Source: Annulohypoxylon bovei var. microspora (lineage: Eukaryota; Ascomycota; Sordariomycetes; Xylariales; Hypoxylaceae). From it: a stretch of DNA of 64,000 nt. Shown here in pieces: positions 34,649-45,639 of the stretch (positions are counted from its first letter, which is position 1; each line of letters starts with the position of its first letter). A program made the position numbers and the translations under genes. The notes below the pieces were generated by a model. The model did not search any database and was not told where the DNA came from. It was given only the letters and a program-made list of their open reading frames with translations. The stretch spans positions 62,001 through 126,000 of the forward strand of contig MU405241.1 in the NCBI GenBank assembly GCA_022836615.1. Reading direction: 5' to 3'.

Positions 34649-35505
34649 CAGGATAAGAATGTGATTGCTTGATGGGAAAGCTTGGTTTTAAAGAAAGGAT
34701 ATGTTAAACCGCCTATCAGAGTAGCGTATCGACACTCTCAAGCCTGTGTGTGTGGTTGAAGATGGAGAGTAGACAAGATTAACTAGGCTACCTACCTGAT
34801 AGAATAATGGGCGTCTCATAACTGTGGATTACACCTTCCTTGGCTTATACGTAATCGGAACGAAATCTGAGGTTATTAAAACTAGCTCTTACCAATAGAG
34901 TCTCGAGAAGCTTATTTTCTCACGAGTTGAGGCAACTGCCAATACTTACATGTAAGTCGCACCGTCGCACGCCTCTCTGTTACACGGGTAAAGATTCAGT
35001 GGAACCAAGTGTTATGTTAGTAATCCAGCGGATCAGATAGGGTTCCACAAGCTTGCCAAGTTTCAACTGTGTGCCGACATACCGGTCGGCACTAACTCCA
35101 ATAAGGATGGTCGAGCCGCATCGTGGCCCGAAGGAGCAGGGGGGGCTAAGGCGAGATAAGCCGATAAGCGCATCGTAATTGTTGCGACAATCCGACGTCC
35201 TATCAATCCCCCTTTAACTTCTCCGTAACCAACTCCCGATTACTTCCCCTTCTTTCATTCGTTCGCAATCTTCATGTTCGGCATGGGAAGTCCAGTATAC
35301 TGATACCCCGGATTTCCTATTTTTCCGACATCGCAGCGCCTGCCGTGCTATATCGTAGCCTCCGATCTCTGTTATCGACTCTTGTCTTAGATACCATCTC
35401 GTATTCGTCATCACCAGCCTCGCCTCGTTTCCATCTTCTTTGTAGAGCATCTGGTCGGCGGCAGAGACATGACATCTTCGCTAACATAACACTAACCGCT
35501 TCAAA
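34649..35505. other. Divergent intergenic region, 2EXR gene and MCH1
   Basis: 857 bp upstream of both flanking genes. Small frames on the minus strand at 35214-35643 overlap the MCH1 leader and first exon and are not credible genes. Pyrimidine-rich stretch at about 35205-35270 on the MCH1 side. Confidence 0.5.
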
Positions 35506-37357
35506 ATGACTGTTGCTGACCAGGTCTACAATGCTCGCATCGTGTCGAGCGTTGCCGCGACCGTTATCTCGCTGGCTTGCGGAACAAACGTAAGGGGTCC
35601 CATTATCTCCGTTGAAAACCATCCCCGATATGTATGATATCAACCTGACAACACACGATAGTATGTCTATTCGGCATGGGCACCTCAGTTCGCGGACAAG
35701 TTATTGCTGTCCGCTACTGAGAGCAACTTGATCGGTCTCGCTGGTAACTTGGGCATGTATTCGATGGGCGTGCCCGTCGGCATGTTCGTCGATAGTAAGG
35801 GACCGCGTCCCGCCGTTATCGTCGGATCTATCCTACTTGGTCTCGGCTATTACCCGCTCCACCAAGCATACGACGCCGGCCACGGGTCCGTCCCCTGGAT
35901 GTGTTTCGTCTCGTATCTAACCGGTCTCGGAGGTTGTATGGCATTTGCCGCCGCCGTCAAGACGTCGGCGCTGAATTGGCCACACCACCGCGGCACCGCG
36001 ACCGCCTTTCCGCTTGCCGCCTTCGGTCTGAGCGCCTTCTTCTTCGCTCTCATCGGCTCCATATTCTTCCCCGGCAGCCCGAGCAAGTTCCTGATGCTCC
36101 TCGCCTATGGCACCTTCGGCTTAACCCTCGCTGGCTTTTTCTTCCTACGCGTGCTTCCGCCGCATTCGCCCTACCATGCCGTGCCCGACGCGGAGCCCGG
36201 TATGACAGACTCGCGGGAGCTGCACCGTACCGAGTCGCAGGAATCCAAGACCCACGCTAGTCGTGGGAATCCATCTGAACCTGGTATGTCGCTTAATACT
36301 ACTGAAACCACCACCAACAAGACCCAAGACGCCTCTGGACAAGCGCACGAGGCGCACAGCATCCGAGCCACCCCAGCCCTAAGCCCAGACCCAGACTCAG
36401 ACCGTAAAGGAACTGCTACCACCACAACTCAAGCGGTCCAAGCCGAGGAAGCAGCGTCAGGCAACCAGGACGGTGCCGATGAGACGTCATCGCTTCTCTC
36501 CCAGTCTACCTTGTCCTCCTCCTTGCCAGGTGAAGTGTTAGTGCAGAGCAGTGTTGATATGGATCGTTCTCACCGTGTAGATATCCGTGGCATGAACCTC
36601 CTGATGAACATTGAGTTCTGGCAGCTGTTTTCCATCATGGGCATACTCTCCGGTATCGGCCTCATGACCATCAAGTGAGTTATTCCCCCCTTCCCCGATC
36701 CGGGATCGCGCCCCTCGCCGGCCCTGACTCCGTCGCAGCAACATCGGAAACGACGTCACGGCGCTCTGGAAGCACTACGACGACTCCATCGACGACAAGA
36801 CCCTCGTGCTCCGCCAGCAGCTGCACGTCTCCATCCTCTCCATCGGCAGCTTCTCCGGGCGCCTGCTCAGCGGCGTGGGCTCCGACTTCCTCGTCAAGGT
36901 GCTGCGGTCGAGCCGCGTGTGGTGCCTGGTCGTGGCCTCGGGCATCTTCTCGATCGCGCAGGTGTGCGCGCTCAACGTGACGAACCCGCACATGCTCGGC
37001 TTCGTGTCCGGCTTCAGCGGCCTCGGCTACGGCTTCCTGTTCGGCGTCTTCCCCTCCATCGTCGCCGAGTCCTTCGGCATCCACGGCCTCAGCCAGAACT
37101 GGGGCTTCATGACCCTGTCCCCCGTCCTCTCCAGCAACGTCTTCAACCTGTTCTACGGCGCCGTCTTCGACGCCCACTCCGTCGTCGACCGCGACGGCGT
37201 CAGCTCCTGCGCCGACGGCCTGCAGTGCTACCAGGCCGCCTACGTCGTCACGCTCGGCGCCTGCGGCCTGGGCCTCGTCGTCACCCTGTGGGTCATCTGG
37301 CACCAGTGGAAGTCGCGTCTCGCGGAGTCGGCTGGGAAGGGCCGTGCTAGGGAGTAG
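35506..37357 (+). CDS. MCH1: Major facilitator superfamily transporter, Mch1 type, 3 exons
   Basis: MFS permease of the nodulin-like/monocarboxylate-porter group; yeast Mch1 sits in the vacuole membrane and its substrate is unknown. Exons 35506-35589, 35662-36674 and 36739-37357; 571 residues. The joints give LACGTNYVYSAWAPQFADKL and LMTINNIGNDVTALW, both family-typical. Twelve hydrophobic segments are visible, with GVPVGMFVDSKGPRPAVIVG as the loop between helices 2 and 3. A long polar central loop (roughly residues 185-330, rich in Ser/Thr/Glu) separates the two six-helix halves. The second half contains SGRLLSGVGSDFL and GYGFLFGVFPSIVAE. The third exon is markedly more GC-rich than the second. 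Confidence 0.9.
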
Positions 37358-38907
37358 GAAGTAGGTAGCGTGTAGAAATCCACACCTGCCTAGAGATAGA
37401 AGCGAAAGCGAAAGCGGCATAGTTAATTACATATTGTATGTATATGTAGTATGGGATGTAACTAGGTATTAGGGGACCCGGGCGAACCAGCCGGCCGGTC
37501 GGCAGAGGACCTACATGTAGGACATTAGCTAGGGCGGTGGCGATTTGGAAAGACACACACGTATATATATACACACGGTTCGATACCTAGGCAGCCCTTT
37601 TGGGGGGGGCGGACGTAAACTATATCGCAACATAGTTTTGCTCGAAATCTGAGTGGCGTTTTAGGGTTGTGCGGTTTAGAAGGGGAAAGGGGATTTTGCA
37701 CATAGATTGAGGTGGAAATAGATTTCCTTTTCCTTGTTTCACGTCGAAGTCAAGATTCGTGCTACGTCCGAGCTATAGAGGGGTATTCTGATAGGCGTGT
37801 GCCACTTTCCAAGGTTATGTTATGTTACCTTGTAATCTAAATCGTAAGGTTCTTAGGGCCGCACGATATTTACTTTACTACACTTGATTTTAATGAGCAG
37901 AGGGGGACAGACATAACAGCTTCCTAGGAGGTTTCTTGAACATAGGGTTTTTATTGTGATTGAGGCTATCGTAGTAGCATGTGGCTTGGACGCCATCTAC
38001 ATATATATCCCGCTAGCCAAAGCGGACGCGCACGCGTTCCCGTCTCTCGGGGACAAATCCGTATTATTTCCTTCCTTGCTTTCCACCGCTGCCGTCTGTC
38101 CAAACCAGGCCCTTTCGGCAATTTCTCGGCGCGTCCCTTTCCTTTCCTCCCTCTCTAGATTATGATTATGTGTGCGTCTGTCAAACGCGGGTGGTTGGTT
38201 TGGTTTGTCCTGAAACCGTGTCTATAACTCTTCCGTTGAGTCTGTATTCCGGGGAACCCCGACCGAACCTTCCTTAGTGTAGTCCCCGAAGAGAGGGGAG
38301 GAGATAGAATAAAAGCCTGCGCCTACTGACTTGAACTCCTTAGGTATCTGAGATTTAGGAATTGGTGAAAAAAGGGTTGTACAAGAATATCGACTACAAG
38401 CGCCGTCGAATGGATGCTAAATGGCACTCTTTAATCAAACGTTGTGCAGACTTGATGCGCCACGAGGTGATTTGTGGGAGGCAAAAACTCGACTGCACTC
38501 CGTTCGCGAGGCTAGCCAATCCATCGTCAACCAAACTCCATACCACAATGCAAATGCAGTGTCGTAGAAACGGTCCTAAGAAATATCCGTATGAAAAGAA
38601 AAGCTCCTTAGTAATAATGCGTAGGCTGATCGGTGGGGCGTGCTCTGACGGTGAGAGGAATGCCAAGGAGCGCCTAATAGTAAAAGTTGAACCCTTTCAA
38701 CGTCGTTCGAAAGGGGTTTAAAGTATATATACAAGGAACATCAAGTTCCAATGAGAACCTGATTGCCAATTTGCATTCATATCTAGTGAGATATGATTCG
38801 TGAAACTGGGTCTCGAGATCGGCAAATATCCAAATCCTCGAGAGGATCTTTTTTTGAGGCCCACCCGTCTACAATTGCAGAGCGAGTAATCCAACTGCAG
38901 CAAATCA
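37358..38907. other. Convergent intergenic region, MCH1 and BST1
   Basis: 1.55 kb between 3' ends. It holds a G-run (about 37600-37608), TATATA/ACACAC simple sequence near 37555-37575, and short unrecognised frames (37956-38165, 38362-38721) that overlap each other on opposite strands. No gene supported. Confidence 0.5.
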
Positions 38908-41900
38908 TCAAGGATTCTTGCCCTGCTTATGATCTTCGGCCAGCTCACCTTCGAAGACTGAGCTTATTCCGGAGAGCGTCCAGGAATCGGACGTTGAATG
39001 AATTGCTACAAGCCATGCTGCAACAAGATTCACTAGGTAATGTATCATGTATGCATGTGACACACCATAGACAGCTGCGTAGATGGCTATGCCGAAGAAT
39101 ATAATATTCGTCAAGTGTCGAAGTCGACTCGTTACCGGCGGGACCATTTTGCCAGTTGTCAGGGTCTCGACAAGAAGGATGAATGGCAAGATCGACAGCA
39201 CGTTGTGGTGAGACGAAAACGCTGTGAACCAATGGACAGCCAGATTTCGTACCCAGACAACCAGAGTTGGCAGATTGATTGGTAGAATCCATACCATCAA
39301 CAGGAAAATGGAATGGACATAGTTATTGAAGTTAGCGCTGGCCAATGATGGAGTCTCGCGGGCAGAGCGATGGGCTCGGACAGCGGTGCTCAACTGCACG
39401 AGACATGCGACCACATATGCAAACTGGTATGGGATAAATGTTGAGACGAGAATAAGGAGAACCAGAGCAGTAATAAGCCGTCGACGTGGCGTCGCAGGCG
39501 CAAATGCTGGTGACAGGGCTCGTTTCTTCTCGTTATGTTGAATGGCTGGTCGAGTAGAAACCCAACTGTAGATGGTACTGAGCAACCAAGTGAGGAATTG
39601 CGCCATATAATGGAGACCTATACACACTCCAACGCAGATGATACCGATCATCGGGATCAGAAACCAGAAGAATGGGTCAGAAGTGCCCACCAACAAGTCG
39701 TTCTGCGCGAAGTCGATAGCGTCCGTATTATTCTGCCAAAACCAAAGGCTTTTTGACCCGGCTGAGCCCGACTGACCCATCGAAAGTGACAAAAGAGTCA
39801 TAGACAAAAGAAGCATCGGCAATGACCGTCGGAGACAGAAGTCTAAGCTCTCGGAAAAGGGGATAAAAACTCCAGTGTTGTCGTAAACCTGGAATTGCTT
39901 TCGTAACACGAGTGCAACTACAAGCAAAGGGAAAGATGCAAAAATAGTGCGGTAACGCATATACAACTTCCCGAGGCTGCCTAGAGAATCAATCGTAATA
40001 TGAATCGAAATGCTCGAGTCACATGTTGGATCTGTCCAGAATTGAAGGCTGAGGCCATCATCAGCTTGCGTGGATCTCATTGGCGGAGGCACGTAAGGCG
40101 AGACACCATGAAGGCTAATCTCCACATCCTGAGCGTTCACGAAGTACTTTGACTCGTAAGGCTCAGAGATATACTGCCGAACGAGAGGAGTAAACATTTG
40201 CTCTCGGTCGTTACATGTTTGCCCGTCAATCTTAAGATTGTATGCCAACAGACTGCTTTGAACAGATGGAAGTTTTACTTCGGTAACCATCGGTCGGTTT
40301 GCAGGAAGATGAACCGACAAGCCAAAGCTTAGCAAACGCCTAAGACTAATATGTCGAGTCAAATGGGCAGCAGCCTTGTCACTAAACTCGGCTACTAGCC
40401 ACCCGGCCGTTGGAGACGCGGTCTTGTCAACAACGGCTACAAACTCGTAGCCTAAAGTATCTTCCATGTCGTACTCAAGATACGAAAATGGCGGAATTTG
40501 CCACTCCCCTTCTCTGAAGAAGGTTTCCTTGGTGAAGCGGGAAGAAGCAGGTAAGGCCACCACGTCAGATGCGGTGTTTTTACAAGCAAACTTGGTCGAT
40601 GTCCCGCTATCACTAGAAAGGTCGATATTCGTCGAAAATGGTAGACTAGCTTGTCCAGCATGCGCGGGGAAGAGGTTGCAGAATAAAACCTCTAGCTTGC
40701 CATCTTCGCCTGGTCCATCTAGTTTGCTGTCTGACAGCAAACTGAATTTCTTCCCTTCAATAAATTCGCCTGATGGTAACGGGAGAAGGTATGCCTTCGG
40801 CTTCCTTTGTGCACCTAGGCTACGAAGGACAAGGTGCTCGTCTGCTGGAAGGACGGTAGTAGCATGGTCCTCCAGAGTAAGCAACGTCGATGGAGCTGCC
40901 TCTCGTAAGGTCTTCTCGGCGAAGCTCTCTAAACCTGTTAAAAATCTCTTTTTAAAGGACCTCATCCTCTCTACTCGTGGTTTCGTCTGCGATCTTCCCC
41001 GATTATCGACGACATCGTATAGCGCACGAACGATGACCTTTCGAAACTGGTCACACCACGTAATTGCCTGATGGTCCATGCTCGTCCAAACGTGAGGAAT
41101 CGTAGACGTGAAGGCGGTAAAGCCGTGAGTTTCGGGCACAATAGATTCCAAGCCCGCATAATCTGATGGTACAACAGTATCCAAACCACCGCCTGCGATG
41201 GACACCAGGGTGACCTGGTTGAGGGAGTTTTCGGCTGAAGACTTTTTCGAGTAGGCGCGCCTCCAATAATTGTTGATATCGTTGTAGATGCTGACAATCT
41301 GCGGGTCAAACGTGACAGGCGGTCGAGCATGCGGAGCGGACATCGTGATAATCGTGTTTACGGAATCTGCTTGATAATTCGGCATGATGAACATAGTTCG
41401 CGCCACAATTCCTCCCATAGAATGGCCTAGTATGATAACCGAAGATGGGTCCGGAAGACTCGGGTCTCGTTCTGAGATCTTCGGATCTAAATAGAGAGAA
41501 AGGATATATCTGATAGCTTCGTTAATGTACTCGGCTTGGTCGAGCATCGTTTGTCCGTGAAAGGCGGTAAAGTCTTCATTAAAGTCGACAGCAAAAAAGT
41601 CTAGACTCCTAGCGCCTCCGTTTAATGCTGCTGCATCGTGCTGCAGGACATCGTGAAAATATCTAGCTGATTCAGACGCAATAGATCTGACTTGTTTATA
41701 GCTACCGGCATTTCCTGGTATGAAGAGTACCGGTATTCCTTTAATCTGTTTATCAAATCAACACTGATTCCAAAGCAACTATTATTACGAGGTGTCCATA
41801 CCTTTGGTCCATTGTCAAACCCCTGCTCTCGATATAGATATAACGAATACTTGGTCGCAAATCGCGTATGCTCGGTATCGAAATCGCTAAATTTGGCGTA

Positions 41901-42386
41901 CGAGGGGCTCATCCAAGACATGCGACACCCTTTGGGATCACAGTGTTGAGTGGCGGCGGAGTATACAACCGCAAAAAGGAGGCCAATGCCCAGGGCGCTC
42001 GTTAGAAAGGTTAAGAATGATATAGCCCAGGGATTCCATGGCCGCGGTGGCCTATTTCTCCTTCTTGATCTTGCTGCTCTCTCACTCTCTACGATCGGGT
42101 AGTCGGGCGACAAGGTGGCTGGCACAACATGAGAAGCTATAGGAGGTTTTTCGATGGATCCATCTCGACTATGGGAAGGCCGCCAATTAATGTTACTGCT
42201 TGGTCTTCTACTTCTTGCAGACGTTGATCTCGTGCCGCAATTCTGGGGGTGGTGGTCTGACTGGCGAATGTCATGGGAATGTCGGGTGAAGGAATTTGAG
42301 TCGTTCAGCCTTGTCTGTCCTTGAGGGCGCGAGGTCTTGACAGGATCGGCGCTGTCTTCGGACGACCCCGACGAGCGCCTCTGCAT
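38908..42386 (-). CDS. BST1: GPI inositol-deacylase Bst1/PGAP1, 2 exons
   Basis: ER membrane hydrolase that removes the acyl chain from GPI inositol, a step needed for ER exit and quality control of GPI proteins. Exons (plus-strand coordinates) 41802-42386 and 38908-41745; 1140 residues. A polar N-terminal tail is followed by one anchor helix (121-143). The PGAP1-type alpha/beta-hydrolase domain then has GIPVLFIPGNAGSYKQVRS (after the joint), FFAVDFNEDFTAFHG and the nucleophile elbow GHSMGG with Ser304, then APHARPPVTFD. The last 400 residues form a multi-helix membrane domain. The 56-nt intron ends ATAAACAG; reading through it would meet a stop. The gene diverges from Pms1. Confidence 0.95.
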
Positions 42387-45300
42387 GAGGAAGAAGAGGC
42401 TCTCGTAAGAGACCTCTTATCTTGTCATGTAAACTCGTTAAGCTAAGCTAAGCAATGCGATGGCCGTTTGGTTCTCGGTATATATTAGGTTAGTTTGACG
42501 TCTGTCATCCGCTACAAAATACCCTTTTAAGGTAAAAGTCGTCCTATACGTCTTATAGCTTGCGCAATGACAACCCTAGTCGAAATATCGGCAAGATTTG
42601 ACTTGCGCAATGTCGAATTTATAGGTAAAGTGTGGTAGGAACCTCGAAAAAAAACGGTTGGTCGAATTAAGGAGAGAAGCAATTTGTATCCCTAGGTCCA
42701 ATCTCGTCTGTGTATGTTTTTTTTAGTCAACCTGCAAAATAGTTGAAAACGAATGTCGTCCCTCCAAGCCACTAGTTTTGTAACTATTTAGGTGGTGGAT
42801 AGATTACAAAAGGATGGATGTGTAATTCCACGAGTGAAGGTTTTTTTCGAGGTGAGTAGGTTTGAAGGTTCATGGAGAATGAGTGGAAAAGTAACAAACG
42901 TGGGAATTCTCGAGGATAATCGAGATATGCGATTTGGCAATGCTTCTTTTCATCCAGGCTAGAGCAAACTGAATTTTAGCGCCTCGGTGCTAGAATTTGG
43001 GGGCAATTAGGGGAGGCTCTTGTGGATTAATGGGACTAGTCTGGTGCTTAATCCCGTAAACTTACAAGGAACCTTAAAGTTTGAACCTGTAGCACGAGCA
43101 ATTGTAACTTCGTACACAAGTATCTCAGTACCTACCTGCTAACGCCCAATATAAAGTGGGGTCAATAATCCTTGTTCATCCTTATCGGACTTGAATTCTA
43201 ATGGGTCGATACAGGCCAAATCCTGGCTTGAACCGCCAAACCAACCTCTTCCTGCTTCTTATCCCACGATGGTACCATTTATGACGTTAGCTTGGCTCCA
43301 GCTACCGAATTATCTAAGCCCGCTTAGGGATAGATGATATGTTGATACCATCAGATAGTTAAAAGCGTGCGTGCCTAGGTACATCAAATCCATACCTAGG
43401 TGCCTACATACTGCTGCATGCGTCTGCAAAAGGATAGAACCGGTAGGGTAACATTATTGAGGTAGTGTAAGGATAGTACATACTTCAAGCCAAAGGATAC
43501 TCTATACCTAGGTACTCTATGACATTCGACAGTCGTTACCCCTATGTTATTCTTATGAAAAAAAGATTTTACGTAGCATATAAGACTTACGCGGACATAA
43601 CCCATCTTACCTACAGGTAATCAGCAAAATTTAATGAGGTACCGTCCATTTGCGGGGAAAAACAAGACAAGGGATGTACCCCTAGGGCTAGCAAACTTGG
43701 CGATCGGCGAACCACAAACTGCTTGCTGTCCCATCCGGTCGTCTCAGCTTGTGTTTTACAGACGATGGAACCTTTTGGTCCCAAGACATACACACGTGTA
43801 CTTGTGGAGAAAGAAAATCCCCAGTGTCCCAGCGATCTCCTCAACGGTCAATGCTGCGCCATACGAAAAAGATATAGATTGTCGGGATTTTATGGTGATT
43901 TTTTATATGGTGTCTTAAATCTCGTGGCAGCGTGGCTGTCTGAGCCGCCGCCATTTTGTTTATGCGCGGCAAAATGTGACAGCCGAGCTCGTGTTGACAG
44001 ACCGTTATAGTGGACATTGCATGAAACGAAAGCTCACTTGACACTTGATATACACACATCAAGTTGTATTCCGTATTCGAGCAAGAAATGTGCCCAATGT
44101 GGCTCCACTTGGTTATTAGTGTTGGTAGGTTGGATAAAGAAAGATGTCGTGAGAAGAAGCAATGTCTCGGCGGCCTAGTGGTGCATTTGTTTCCAGCTAG
44201 GTGACATGTAATCCTTGCGGCATACATACCTAGTAAACATCCATCCTCGTTCCACATCAAAAGTCTCCAGGATGATCACGGGGTATGTAGAATGATCAAT
44301 CTGATCTTTCGAATTTCCCAGATTCCAAAGATTTTACGGAGAAATCCAACTACCTGCCAACCTGCGTACCTACATGTTCATGTAGGTACCCGTAGGTACC
44401 CGGGCAAAGGAACCAGTTGATTTCTCCTCATTCGCAACTCTCGAATTCGAGATCGGTAGTAAACCCATCTAAGGCGTCATACAAGCCATGGAAGAACTGG
44501 GAGTAAGGCCGAATGAGAAAGCAAGGATATCAAGTCTGTGTGTGTTTTCCGAGCATTCCGTTATCGACATGTCGACATCACTAAGGTCCTAGCATCCTTA
44601 GCCAAACATTGCTGCAGTGTCAAGCTTGCCAAGAATTATTTGGAGTCTTGGTTCTGCCGGGCTCCGGGAGGATTGGCTGTATATGTAGGTACATATGTAG
44701 CTAATGTGACGATCCCCAAGGTGATGGGTCACTGACAGCCCCCTATTTCGTCATGATAACTGAAGAGTCTGATATGTTAGTTACCAGTTACGTAGTATCG
44801 TTACTGTAAAGAAGAATACATATATTATATGCTAAACTTGTAGGTAAATTCTTTATTGTATGTTTTTGTCATCGAAACTGAGTTCCGCTATGGTCCTTGC
44901 CGAATCTATACGATGCAAGGGGCGGCGCCCGCGGACCGGGGTGGATATGACTCCGGTACGATATTATTCCGGCACTGACGTCAGATCACTTTTCGGTAGA
45001 GGTCCACGGTATCATTGTCTTCACCGGATACTAAGGTACACCGCGTATTTCTTAGGTGATTAGACTTAAATCGCCTTTTAGTGAGGCTTTCATTTTATAT
45101 GTACACCTGTAAATAGGTAGTGTACTTATTTATTACTCAAAAGTTTCAATCTTCAGGGATTCATTCAAGAGAAGTCAGAGTGAATCTTGGAACATTAAAC
45201 TCCAATTTCCATCAACTTGGAACTTCTGCACAGTATGCACCAGCTCCACTCGACCAACTCCAATCTCGCAATCTCGGTCCTCGTAACCCCACAACGGACC

Positions 45301-45639
45301 CACAAACTGTGGCTATTTCATTCCACAACTCAGGGCTGGATCTTAATACTACGCCACATTTTATTCAATACCCACTCAACGCGCTTTCACATTACCTAAT
45401 TTATACATGACGCGACGAGGCTGAAGGAGTTAGTTTAGTATTCCGAGGCTCTCTTCACGGACTTCACCGGCGACCGTAATGGTGGATAGTTAGTCGATGA
45501 GACAATTCTGAATGCATAATCCTGGAGGTTTTCGCAGTGCCCCTAGGGACGGGCTACGTTAAACAACTCAGAGTCTCAGATAGGATAATCCCCTATTCTG
45601 ATTTGTGAGTCAACCTTGTGGTCTGCTTATTTCCTACCG
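42387..45639. other. 3.25 kb divergent intergenic region, BST1 and PMS1
   Basis: No gene supported, although several short frames exist on both strands (43634-44260, 44860-45410). It is rich in the dispersed TACCTAGGTA/GTAGGTAC motif: about 43376-43402, 43507-43516, 44366-44400, 44683-44696. A run of T lies near 42718 and A-rich tracts near 42650. It carries the promoters of both flanking genes. Confidence 0.5.
44366..44389. repeat. Perfect inverted repeat, 11-bp arms
   Basis: GTACCTACATG and its exact reverse complement CATGTAGGTAC flank two T bases. A further CGTAGGTACC copy follows immediately. It belongs to the dispersed GTACCTA motif family of this window. Confidence 0.8.

Noticed and set aside
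36680..37420. 246-codon minus-strand open frame
   Set aside because: It lies antisense to MCH1 exon 3 in GC-rich DNA and has low-complexity Asp/Glu/Val-rich sequence; a shadow frame.
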